Shown one piece after another: positions 32,156 through 40,055 of a DNA stretch of 64,000 nt. Position numbers and translations under genes: made by a program. How positions within the stretch are numbered: the first letter of the stretch is position 1; each line of letters begins with the position of its first letter. This DNA is from an uncultured Flavobacteriaceae bacterium (GTDB lineage Bacteria; Bacteroidota; Bacteroidia; Flavobacteriales; Flavobacteriaceae): positions 1-64,000 of the forward strand of contig CANMLX010000007.1 of NCBI GenBank assembly GCA_947498845.1, read 5' to 3'. Under the pieces are notes generated by a model that did no database searches, had not been told where the DNA came from, and worked only from the letters and a program-made list of their open reading frames with translations.

Positions 32156-32324
32156 AACGGCTTGGAAACAACTGAAGATTATAAATACTATCCCACCGAT
32201 AGAATCAAACGAAATTCTGTCAATTATTGAAGAACATGAAAATTTGAATAACAACAAAATATACAGGGTTTTATATAGACTCGTAATATTCTTTTTCATG
32301 ACAATTTTATGTCAAGGCGGATGA
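32136..32324 (+). pseudogene. Truncated partner gene of the ECF sigma factor
   Basis: The frame starts ATG at 32136, overlapping the sigma gene by 20 bases, and reads MLLNNLKTAWKQLKIINTIP, then a single hydrophobic segment YRLVIFFFMTILCQGG. In sigma-linked operons of this phylum, genes starting this way encode longer membrane proteins. Here the frame stops right where the lgt reading frame opens, so only the cytoplasmic N-terminus and part of one membrane helix remain. Confidence 0.6.
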
Positions 32325-33193
32325 TTTTAAACTACATTCATTGGAATCTTGACCCTGAAATAGCAAATATTTTTGGATTTTCACTTCGTTATTATGGTCT
32401 ACTTTTTGTAACAGGTATAATTTTGACTAACCTTACTTTAAAGTGGCTTTTTAAAAAGGAAGAAATTTCATCTGAAGATCTTGACAAACTGACAATGTAT
32501 GGTGTTATTGGTTTGGTTGTTGGAATGAGACTTGGACATTACTTGTTTTATGAACCATCATATTATTTAGAAAACCCACTCGAAATATTTCTACCTGTAA
32601 GATTTCTGGAGAATGGAGGTATTGAATTTACTGGTTTTCAAGGATTATCAAGTCACGGTGGCGTATTAGGCTTTCTAATTGCAATGTTTTTCTATTCTCG
32701 AAAGACTAAACATTCAATGATAGGTACTTTAGATTTAATTGCCGTTTCAGCACCATTGTTAGGTGTATTTATCAGACTTGGAAACTTTATGAATTCAGAA
32801 ATTATCGGAACCAAAACAACAAACCCTTTAGGTGTGATTTTTGAGAGAATAGATGATATTCCAAGACACGCAACGCAATTATACGAGGCACTTTCATACC
32901 TTATCATTTTTACGATTATGTTATATCTTTATAAAAATGTGAGGCATAAACTTAAAAATGGAGTTTTCTTTGGTCTTGTACTTGTATTAATATTTATTGC
33001 AAGATTTGTAATTGAATTTGTTAAAGAAAACCAAGTAGGATTTGAAGATGAAATGCCATTTAATATGGGGCAAATTTTGAGCCTTCCTTACATTATAATT
33101 GGAATTGGGTTTATAATTTATGGGCTTAGGAAAACAAAAAACTCAACGCGCAACACTGGTAACCGTTACACAAGTACAAATTTTCATAATTAA
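32321..33193 (+). CDS. lgt: Prolipoprotein diacylglyceryl transferase (probably an accessory copy)
   Basis: A protein of about 290 residues, start ATG 32321 (MILNYIHWNLDPEIANIFG). Seven hydrophobic segments are visible with Lgt signatures: FSLRYYGLLFVTGI, the signature-like IRLGNFMNSEIIG and RHATQLYEALSYL (usually HPSQLYE). Lgt transfers diacylglycerol to the lipobox cysteine of prelipoproteins in the inner membrane. The last dozen residues (TRNTGNRYTSTNFHN) come from a collapsed junction motif rather than from a normal Lgt tail. Its setting among accessory genes suggests a second copy in the genome, which cannot be verified here. Confidence 0.85.
   Translation: MILNYIHWNLDPEIANIFGFSLRYYGLLFVTGIILTNLTLKWLFKKEEISSEDLDKLTMYGVIGLVVGMRLGHYLFYEPSYYLENPLEIFLPVRFLENGGIEFTGFQGLSSHGGVLGFLIAMFFYSRKTKHSMIGTLDLIAVSAPLLGVFIRLGNFMNSEIIGTKTTNPLGVIFERIDDIPRHATQLYEALSYLIIFTIMLYLYKNVRHKLKNGVFFGLVLVLIFIARFVIEFVKENQVGFEDEMPFNMGQILSLPYIIIGIGFIIYGLRKTKNSTRNTGNRYTSTNFHN
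33152..33175. repeat. Collapsed junction motif, copy 3
   Basis: AACACTGGTAACCGTTACAC followed by AAGT, inside the 3' end of the lgt frame. It is identical to the copy at 12780 except for one base. It reads as a left arm (CAACACTGG) fused directly to a right arm (TAACCGTT) of the longer palindromic junctions. Confidence 0.7.
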
Positions 33194-33427
33194 CTCCTTT
33201 TCCCAAAAAGGAAAACCCCATAAAGTATTGAACAACAGTTGTTATCAATTTTAAAAGTCTGTGTTACTTTATGATGTCGCAAAATATAAAATTTAGTGTT
33301 TCAATATTAAAGATAAACACAAAACACTATATTTGGCTTAGTATCAAATCGAAATGCAGTACCAATCAACAGCCCTACGATTTCTTACACTAACTATTCT
33401 AGTGCAATTCACTTTAAATCTGAAATT

Positions 33428-34393
33428 ATGTATAAAATTTTAAGACCACTCCTAATGCTAATTTTAATTGTAAATTTTTCTTGTAAAAAAGACAAAACAA
33501 AATTAGATGCTGAAAACACTAAAAAAGATACAATAATGGCACCTAAACAAATTTTTAAATCTAAAAAAACAACACAGTCTCATCTTGCAAAGGCTCAATA
33601 TTACCGTTGGTATCAATTATATGAAAGACCAATGAATGAGGCTCGAATTGCTAATCAAATGGACTTGTTTATGGATACTATTGTTATCGAAAGTGCTGCG
33701 GGTACTATGAAAGGAAAAGAAAATTACCCTGAAAGATTAACTGTTTATAAAGGTTGGAAAAATGCACACCATGTTCAAAATGTTGCGGTAACTACTCACG
33801 AAAATGGTAAAACTCAAATTATAGCAGACATTAAATATCAAAACATTAAGCCAGATGGAAAAAAAGCAAGCTATACTATAGATTATGTAATGGAAGTAGA
33901 AAATAATTTAAAGGCATTACCTAAATTATCCAAAGTTTCTATAAAAACCAAAGGAGAAACTCAAGACTCCTTTAAAGATGCGTACCCAAACAACCGTGTA
34001 AATTCTCTTATGTATTATTGGATAGCAAATATGGAGCAACTAGACGGTAACGTAAAGCCGTTTGAGGAATTGTTGACAAAAGAATTTGAACTTAATTTTT
34101 CTACATCTTCACAAATAAAAACCTTATCGGAACTTGAAATTTGGCTTAATGAAACTCCTAAACAGTTAATACAAAGCAGTCATTATCCTGAAAACCTTAT
34201 CATAAAAGTAATTGATGAAAACACTTTTGAAGTATCGGTCGCCTTTGACTGGTATGCGATTGCAAAGAATGGACAAAAAATGAAAGCAAAAACGCAACAT
34301 AAATGGATTGTTATTGATAATCCTAACGAAAGGTTTGCAAGAATAAAAAAAGCTGATGTTAGTCAAATTGAACCCTTATCCATGATAAAATAA
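33428..34393 (+). CDS. Lipoprotein with two NTF2/SnoaL-like domains
   Basis: A protein of 321 residues with a lipoprotein signal (LILIVNFSCKKD). The first half (YRWYQLYERPMNEARIANQM, GTMKGKENYPERLTVYKGWK, then HHVQNVAVTTHENGKTQIIA) fits an NTF2-like cone fold. The second half (EPLSMIK end, ELEIWLNETPKQL, FEVSVAFDWYAI) looks like a second one. No catalytic role is evident. It stands between two copies of the collapsed junction motif, 33152 and 34403, consistent with being one transferable unit. Confidence 0.65.
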   Translation: MYKILRPLLMLILIVNFSCKKDKTKLDAENTKKDTIMAPKQIFKSKKTTQSHLAKAQYYRWYQLYERPMNEARIANQMDLFMDTIVIESAAGTMKGKENYPERLTVYKGWKNAHHVQNVAVTTHENGKTQIIADIKYQNIKPDGKKASYTIDYVMEVENNLKALPKLSKVSIKTKGETQDSFKDAYPNNRVNSLMYYWIANMEQLDGNVKPFEELLTKEFELNFSTSSQIKTLSELEIWLNETPKQLIQSSHYPENLIIKVIDENTFEVSVAFDWYAIAKNGQKMKAKTQHKWIVIDNPNERFARIKKADVSQIEPLSMIK

Positions 34394-34402
34394 ACGTGTT
34401 AC

Positions 34403-34426
34403 AACACTAGTAACCATTGTACAATC
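34403..34426. repeat. Collapsed junction motif, copy 4
   Basis: AACACTAGTAACCATTGTAC followed by AATC, 9 bp after the stop codon of the lipoprotein gene. The framework AACAnnnGTAACC and ACAA is conserved with the other three copies. No gene is seen from here to 34892; the rest holds a terminator and an element of family A. Confidence 0.55.
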
Positions 34427-34771
34427 CCTTAAATTTTCAGGCAACAATCTTATCTTATTGTAAGCCTTTAAAAAGCATTTCAGTTGATTATCAATCATAA
34501 TATAGCAACCTCATTAAATAACCTGAATTCGACCTAAGAACACTATTTTTTTAAAATACAAAGACCTATCTATTAAGCACTTAATTTAAATAAGTATATT
34601 ATGTCACCCTTAGAATCTATGAAAATTTAGTGATTTCTAGCTAAAAATCACTAAACCCGCCATCTTCTTCCTTAAATTATGATAAACTAGCCAGCTAGTC
34701 TATTGTAATTATAAGTTGAATCTAGCATGTTTATTGAATTTTATCTACGATTCTTAAACTCAGGTTAACTA

Positions 34772-34806
34772 AAAAAACCTCATTGCAGAAAAACAATGAG
34801 GTTTTT
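34772..34806 (-). terminator. Terminator downstream of the GH16 gene
   Basis: AAAAACCTCATTG and CAATGAGGTTTTT form a perfect stem with a loop of eight bases. Both strands carry an A or T run, so it may be bidirectional. A 62-bp palindromic element separates it from the GH16 stop codon. Confidence 0.8.
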
Positions 34807-34825
34807 GTATAAAATTAAGTATATA

Positions 34826-34887
34826 ATACCAAATAATCCATATAATACGTGTTCATTTTTAGCGTAACTTTATAGTTTATTTGGTAT
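34826..34887. mobile_element. MITE family A, internally deleted copy A2
   Basis: A 62-bp element with ends ATACCAAATAATCC and TTTATTTGGTAT. Its halves match the two ends of copy A1 (39362-39523) in inverse orientation: ATACGTGTTCATTTTT and TAACTTTATAGTTTATTTGG are shared. About 100 bp of core is missing. It lies in the 3' untranslated space of the GH16 gene. Confidence 0.75.
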
Positions 34888-34892
34888 AATAA

Positions 34893-36344
34893 CTATCGTC
34901 TCATCACTTTAACAGTGCCTACATGAGTTTTAACAAAATAGATCCCTGTTGCTACATGCTCTAGAAAAGTAATCGTAATAGAATTATTAGAACTGGGTTT
35001 AACACTAAATGAGACTGGTTTTCCCGAAGTATCAAAAACATCAATTTGGTTTACTTCACTTGTACCTTGTATAGACACTTCATTTAATGCGTTTTTGGAG
35101 TAAAAAACTTTTAAATTAGGTGTTTTATTAATTATTTTACCACTGGTACTTTTACCAGTGACCCCAAAAGTAACATTAAATCTTTCCCATGCTCCTATTT
35201 GATTGCGATTACATTGCATTGGGTTTCCACCACCTCCATTGGTACTCACATATTTCCCGTTATTACCTTTAAAAGAATATACATTGTTACCATGATGAAT
35301 TAATTCGAATCTCTCCCAACCGCCTACTCTTGATCTGTTACAATTCATGCCGTTTGCATTTCCATTTTCTGAGCTTACATAACCGCTAGTACCTTTTAAA
35401 GTTACCACATCATTATTATTTTGATTACCTACTACTGTCATTGTAAATTTTTCCCATGCGCCAGCATTAGCTCTATTAGCAGTCATTGTTCTTCTTCCAT
35501 TTTCTGAACTCACCAAACCTTGAGGTCCTCTTAAAGTGACTTTACCGCCATTATTGCCATTGTTTTCAACCTTTCTCCAAGTTCTTACATAATTTACATA
35601 AGTTGTATTTATTGCGCCATTATTAACCTCGTTCCTTGTAGGGTAAGGCGTTATCCAATCATAAGTTTCTTGATTTATAATCATCCATAATGGCTCAATG
35701 GTAGAATTGGTTGTAATTTGCTTTTGGAAGACACCATCCAGATAAAAGCGTAACGTCCTGTTATTAACTATCCAAACACCATACTTATGATATGAGTTGT
35801 GAACATTGCCGTTTTGTATTGTAAAAGTCTGAGGTTGTGGCTGGTCGTTGGTAAAATTAGGTTGTGGATTATGTACGTTAGAATGCATTACTTTAGGAAA
35901 ACGTGTGGGAAATGCTTCTTGTACATCTATTTCATCTTCACGATTTTGACTATCTCTTTCGTTATGTGCAAACCAAAAGCCATTGCCCATTTTAAGATTA
36001 TGTGATCTAAATTCAATTTCGGAGTACATACCAACCTTCATATCTCTGTTATTACTACGAATAGCACCAGATCTTAGATAATTAGTTGCTCCACCAAACC
36101 AGGTTACTTTCAAGTTTAAAAGCCCATTGTTTACAAAGGCATTTTGAGCACCTCCAAAGAGAGCTGGTGAGCGCCCCACCCACCAAGGGTGACCAAATTT
36201 CCATTTTGAAGTATTAAGTGAATTACCATTAAACTCATCGGAAAGTGAATTTACAACTGTCCAATTAGCAGGGTTTTCTCCCGCAGGTTGTGCATAGGCA
36301 TTAAAACTCAATGCAAATAATAGTGCGATAATTAAGTGTTTCAT
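34893..36344 (-). CDS. GH16 glycoside hydrolase (agarase/porphyranase-like) with fascin-like domain and T9SS tail
   Basis: A protein of 483 residues. In order: a signal peptide (1-19); a GH16 catalytic domain with the active-site string EDEIDVQE near residues 136-143, that is ExDxxE with the extra residue typical of the agarase/carrageenase side of GH16, and WWVGRSPALFGGAQNAFV before it; three fascin-type beta-trefoil repeats from about residue 275 (RGPQGLVSSENGRRTMTANR, GTSGYVSSENG, NNGKYVSTNGGG), likely carbohydrate-binding; and a T9SS type A domain. The likely substrate is an algal galactan, outside the cell. It is the only minus-strand gene in this accessory zone. Confidence 0.88.
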   Translation of the reverse strand: MKHLIIALLFALSFNAYAQPAGENPANWTVVNSLSDEFNGNSLNTSKWKFGHPWWVGRSPALFGGAQNAFVNNGLLNLKVTWFGGATNYLRSGAIRSNNRDMKVGMYSEIEFRSHNLKMGNGFWFAHNERDSQNREDEIDVQEAFPTRFPKVMHSNVHNPQPNFTNDQPQPQTFTIQNGNVHNSYHKYGVWIVNNRTLRFYLDGVFQKQITTNSTIEPLWMIINQETYDWITPYPTRNEVNNGAINTTYVNYVRTWRKVENNGNNGGKVTLRGPQGLVSSENGRRTMTANRANAGAWEKFTMTVVGNQNNNDVVTLKGTSGYVSSENGNANGMNCNRSRVGGWERFELIHHGNNVYSFKGNNGKYVSTNGGGGNPMQCNRNQIGAWERFNVTFGVTGKSTSGKIINKTPNLKVFYSKNALNEVSIQGTSEVNQIDVFDTSGKPVSFSVKPSSNNSITITFLEHVATGIYFVKTHVGTVKVMRR

Positions 36345-36879
36345 GATGTGTTAGTTTAGTTGTTGTTTTTGTTATATCATAAAAAAAACATCATAATATA
36401 ACGAATTACTCAACAAAGTAGTTAAAAAAACACGAAGTACACAAAAAATGGTAATTTGTTGTCTATTTAAGATCATATATAATCTACAGCAACGCTTTAG
36501 ATAGACTATTTAAATTATAAGAGCTTCTCGAGATTTTCGTTGTTGATATTGATGTGCATATTTACAATGTATAGAACAACATTTCTTATAAGAATACTAT
36601 TTATCTACATAGTTTTACAACGCAAAAGTATTTGGAGGAATCGTCAATAATGAACCATCAAAACAGATTGGTGGAAGTGTGTATTTTCCAACTTTGTTTG
36701 TGTACATCAATTCCAATAAATAACTTTGGTACTCTAATAGCCTTTGTTTTCATAATAACAACGTTTGAAAGTTTTTATTTTATAACCAAGGCACTGCTTT
36801 ACATTGTTACTAAAAACACATTAAAACGCATTTTTTATCCACTTATAGCAGCAATTTAAAAGGACAATTCAGAAAAAAA
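36345..36879. other. GH16 promoter region and a short gene relic
   Basis: Roughly the first 150 bp hold the AT-rich promoter region of the minus-strand GH16 gene. A plus-strand frame at 36622-36723 without a start reads KVFGGIVNNEPSKQIGGSVY, then FPTLFVYINSNK and a stop, which looks like the tail of a lost gene. CATTAAAACGCATTTT near 36819 repeats a string seen near 31503. Nothing else is recognised. Confidence 0.4.
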
Positions 36880-37437
36880 ATGAAAAGTACGATAGGATTT
36901 ATATTATTAATTCTAATTTCTTGTAAAACGAAACAAGAACGAAAAAATACTACAGATAAATTAAGCCTTACACAAAGTAATAAGGCTATAAACAACATAG
37001 ACAGTTTGTTTGTAATTAATGAGAAAATTAGTGAACATTTTGTTAGAATTATTCCACCTAAAAACTCCGGCTTTCAATTTCCTGATAGTTCTGCAAAGAT
37101 TGAACCTTATAAAAATGCTGATTTTAATGCTGACGGAAAAGAAGATATATTAGTCTATTTAGGTGCTTGCGGAACAGGAGGGTGTATGTATGGTTTATTT
37201 TTAAACCAGAATGACAACTTTTACAAATTAGTTTTTATGGATTATTTGAAAAATGTTGATTTTAAAGTACAGAAAAACGGACTATGGACCATAGAGTCAT
37301 CAGAAGAAGTTGAACCATACAATCCTTCTAAAATTAAAATGACCACTTTTAAGTTTGATCTAAGTAAATATCAGTATATAGTTGATACCACATTTATTTA
37401 TTATGACAAAGAACTGGAACAAATGATGAATGAATAG
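36880..37437 (+). CDS. Lipoprotein with FG-GAP/VCBS-like calcium-binding motif
   Basis: A protein of 185 residues with a lipoprotein signal (FILLILISCKTK). ADFNADGKEDILVYLGACGT has the DxNxDGxxD calcium-binding pattern of FG-GAP/VCBS repeats, present here as a single unit. The end is beta-rich. Its role is unknown. A protein with the same motif follows at 37633, but the two are separated by about 200 bp of palindromic sequence. Confidence 0.65.
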   Translation: MKSTIGFILLILISCKTKQERKNTTDKLSLTQSNKAINNIDSLFVINEKISEHFVRIIPPKNSGFQFPDSSAKIEPYKNADFNADGKEDILVYLGACGTGGCMYGLFLNQNDNFYKLVFMDYLKNVDFKVQKNGLWTIESSEEVEPYNPSKIKMTTFKFDLSKYQYIVDTTFIYYDKELEQMMNE

Positions 37438-37632
37438 AAACAAACTTAAGATGGCTATAGTTAAACGGGTTTTAAACCAAGTTCACCAAATCTTTTGATT
37501 TGACTTTATAAAGAAAAAATAAAAAGTTTTAACTATGTGATTAATTGAAAGCTCACTACTTTTAATGCTCAAACTAACAATAGCATAAGCGTTGTGTATA
37601 ATTTTAACCAACTACCAGAAGTTAAAAACCAA

Positions 37633-38295
37633 ATGAACAAAATTTTAAAAATATTCCCCTTTTTTCTCCTCACCATTATTGGTATTAAAGCACAGAATAG
37701 CAAACCTTCTGATTTTATTCCAAAAGGGTATGTAGAATTTGAAAAATATTTTGGAGACTTAAATAAAGATGGACTAAAAGATTGTGTTCTAATAATCAAA
37801 AAAACTGATACAACAAATATTGTCACAAATCGCTTTAACAAAAAAGTTGACAGAAATAGACGTGGAATTATTGTCTTATTTAAAAGCGAGAAAGACTATC
37901 AACTAGCCGATAAAAATTACAATTGCTTTTCATCAGAAAATGAAGATGGTGGCGTTTATTTCCCACCCGAATTATGGATTGAAATTAAAAACGAAAAACT
38001 TTATATCCATTACGGACATGGCAGATATGGGTATTGGAAATATACCTTTCGATTTCAAAACTCGAATTTTGAATTAATTGGATATGATTCAAGTAGTAAT
38101 CGTGGGCCAATTATAAATACAGAGACAAGTATTAACTTCTTGACAAAAAAGAAATTAACCAAAGAGAATACAAATGAAAATGCACAAGGTGGAGATGAAA
38201 CCTTTAAGGAAATCTGGAATAATATTGAAATAGATCATCTAATTAAACTGTTTGAAATAAAAGCTTTTGATGAATTAGAGATGTATCGTTATTAA
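37633..38295 (+). CDS. Secreted protein with FG-GAP-like calcium-binding motif
   Basis: A protein of 220 residues starting at ATG 37633 with a signal peptide (KILKIFPFFLLTIIGIKAQN). KYFGDLNKDGLKDCVLIIKK carries the DxNxDGxxD pattern and is followed by a beta-rich domain (YIHYGHGRYGYWKYTFRFQN). The upstream GTG at 37594 lies in the right arm of a palindromic junction (GCGTTGTGTATAA) and is not a likely start. Function unknown. Confidence 0.65.
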   Translation: MNKILKIFPFFLLTIIGIKAQNSKPSDFIPKGYVEFEKYFGDLNKDGLKDCVLIIKKTDTTNIVTNRFNKKVDRNRRGIIVLFKSEKDYQLADKNYNCFSSENEDGGVYFPPELWIEIKNEKLYIHYGHGRYGYWKYTFRFQNSNFELIGYDSSSNRGPIINTETSINFLTKKKLTKENTNENAQGGDETFKEIWNNIEIDHLIKLFEIKAFDELEMYRY

Positions 38296-38476
38296 ATAAA
38301 AAACGGTCTAAAACAATGGTATTAATAATTGCTTATTCTCGGCTACTTCTAAAAATTCTTATGGATTCTAAGTTTGGTACGTACTTATAAAGTTAAGTGC
38401 TAACCATTACAATTACTCATAGCCCGAGACCTTATCCTCAATACAAAATTAAATTTATAAAAACGATAATAAGTAA

Positions 38477-38812
38477 ATGAAAAAAGCAATTTTAATCACT
38501 TTATTTTTAACTTTTACAGCATATATCTATTCGCAAGAAAGTGCGATTACTTACTATGAAAATGGACAAATAAAAAAGCAAGGCCAACATAACACAAATA
38601 ACCTAAGCATAGGAATATGGAAGTGGTTTCACAAAAATGGAAACCTGAAACGTATTGGAAAATCTATTAATGGTAAACAAACTGGCAAATGGAAATATTA
38701 TGATATAGAAGGAAAGACAATTGAAATAAAAAAAATAAAAAACGGGCAGCATAGGCGCACAACTAACCTTACACCTCATCGTTACCCAACATTAAATCAA
38801 ACTCAAAACTAA
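38477..38812 (+). CDS. Small secreted MORN-repeat protein
   Basis: A protein of 111 residues with a signal peptide (ending YIYSQ) and three MORN_2-type repeats: YYENGQIKKQGQHNTNNLSI, WFHKNGNLKRIGKSINGKQT and GKWKYYDIEGKTIE. It is a short relative of the 362-residue protein at 5436. The last 20 residues (TTNLTPHRYPTLNQTQN) look like translated junction sequence, as in the lgt and DUF5946 genes. It may bind partners; no enzymatic residue is evident. Confidence 0.65.
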   Translation: MKKAILITLFLTFTAYIYSQESAITYYENGQIKKQGQHNTNNLSIGIWKWFHKNGNLKRIGKSINGKQTGKWKYYDIEGKTIEIKKIKNGQHRRTTNLTPHRYPTLNQTQN

Positions 38813-38829
38813 TTAAAATACAAAGATAA

Positions 38830-39117
38830 TTGCAAGCAAAAATAAGATATAACTTTACTGGAAAAATTTGGAATGGAGGATGGTTCTTTGTCTCCTTGCC
38901 AAAGGATATCTCTAAGGAAATTCGAGAACATTTAAAATGGCAAGAAGAAGGTTGGGGGCGAATGAAAGCTACTGCCATAATTAAGGAAATTGAATGGGAC
39001 ACAGCCATTTGGTTTGATACAAAGCTAGAGACATACCTACTTCCTCTAAAAGCTGATATTAGAAAGAAAGCACGTCTTGAATTGAATGATACTATTACTT
39101 TGAGTATCAAAATATAA
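38830..39117 (+). CDS. DUF1905 domain protein
   Basis: A protein of 95 residues. IRYNFTGKIWNGGWFFVSLP, GWGRMKATAIIKEIEWDTAI and YLLPLKADIRKKARLELNDT are the hallmarks of the DUF1905 beta-barrel often found with YdeI-like proteins. Its start appears to be TTG (38830). No ATG is available before the domain, which begins at once. The gene lies 17 bp after the MORN gene. Confidence 0.75.
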   Translation: MQAKIRYNFTGKIWNGGWFFVSLPKDISKEIREHLKWQEEGWGRMKATAIIKEIEWDTAIWFDTKLETYLLPLKADIRKKARLELNDTITLSIKI

Positions 39118-39126
39118 TATGCTATT

Positions 39127-39357
39127 ATGAACAGATTAATGAGAATAACAGCAAGCCTTAAGCAACTACAAGCTAAAGAATAATAATAGCTAAAGAAATA
39201 GTCGAAAGATTTGAAGTAAGTCTTCGTACTGTTTATAGAGACATTAAAACATTGCAAAATGCAGGCATTCCAACCAGCTCAGAGCATGGAGTTGGCTATT
39301 TCATAGTCGACAACTATCAATTACCACCAATATCTCTAATAGAAGAAGAAACATATA
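39127..39357 (+). pseudogene. YafY-type HTH regulator fragment
   Basis: It starts MNRLMRITASLKQLQAKE, then loses frame near 39180, and in the next frame reads AKEIVERFEVSLRTVYRDIK, TLQNAGIPTSSEHGVGYFIV and LPPISLIEEETYN. This is the HTH_11 domain of WYL-type regulators. The WYL domain is missing, and the break coincides with the left end of a family A element (39362). Confidence 0.75.
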
Positions 39358-39361
39358 ACTT

Positions 39362-39523
39362 ATACCAAATAAACTATAAAGTTATTCTAAAAATACACAG
39401 TTGCTTTTTTCTCTTTTGAACCTGTAGTATGTTTGCATAGCATAGCTATGTAAGCGTTACCATAATAAAAAAAGAGGAAAAATGAACACGTATTTTCGCG
39501 TAATTATATGGATTATTTGGTAT
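39362..39523. mobile_element. MITE family A, copy A1
   Basis: A 162-bp element with ends ATACCAAATAAACTATAAAG and ATTATATGGATTATTTGGTA plus T, and a central hairpin around CATAGCATAGCTATG. It has no coding capacity. It directly follows a truncated YafY-type gene. Its shortened, inverted relative is at 34826-34887. Confidence 0.75.
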
Positions 39524-39574
39524 TAATCATTGCTAGAAACAATTATCAAAAAATAAGGCAACAAATCACTTCTT

Positions 39575-39690
39575 ATACCAATTCTACCATAAAATGCGAC
39601 ATAATTTATTTCTAGAAGATACTTAAAGCTTATCTAAGAAATTCTGTCTAATTTCCCATAAGCAGCGCATTTCTATTATATTAATACTTA
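39575..39690. mobile_element. MITE family A, degenerate copy A5
   Basis: The left arm ATACCAATTCTACCATAAAA is shared letter for letter with copy A3 at 39843. The right arm near 39665-39690 (GCGCATTTCTATTATATTAA) is only a decayed mirror. It is probably an old, partly deleted element. Confidence 0.45.
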
Positions 39691-39840
39691 CGTAACAAAC
39701 CATACACAAAAGATTGTGAGCAAGATATTTGGAAAGTCTTTTTTAAAAATGTACTTTGTTTTTTTGATGAAAAGCATCTTAGAAGTAAACAACAATTTAC
39801 AAGGTTAGAAATAATTTAGTTTAAACCTCTAATCTTTAAC

Positions 39841-40008
39841 TTATACCAATTCTACCATAAAATGCGACATATAATTCGTTTCTTTTACATGATTTCTGCA
39901 TTAAAAAAATAAACCGTAGCTAAGGCTATGCTTGATTTTTATGCTTTGAACTCTTGTAAAATAACTCAAATTATTTATACCTCATTTTATAGCAAAATTG
40001 GTGTTATG
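39841..40008. mobile_element. MITE family A, copy A3, inside a dispersed segment
   Basis: The ends are ATACCAATTCTACCATAAAA and CTCATTTTATAGCAAAATTG followed by GTGTTAT. The flanking sequence on both sides matches bases 1-79 of the window, where TTGTG (49-53) occupies the insertion point. The left and right flanks here read TTATA and TTATG, compatible with a 5-bp target duplication. The middle carries CCGTAGCTAAGGCTATG, a decayed central hairpin. Confidence 0.7.
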
Positions 40009-40055
40009 TAAACCATGTCTTTTTACGAACATTAGACTTTACAAAATAAAAAATT

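Noticed and set aside
36632..36859. A 75-codon plus-strand frame before the lipoprotein gene at 36880
   Set aside because: It starts with TTG, has unusual composition and overlaps a better-looking gene relic in another frame. No ribosome-binding context or family was seen.
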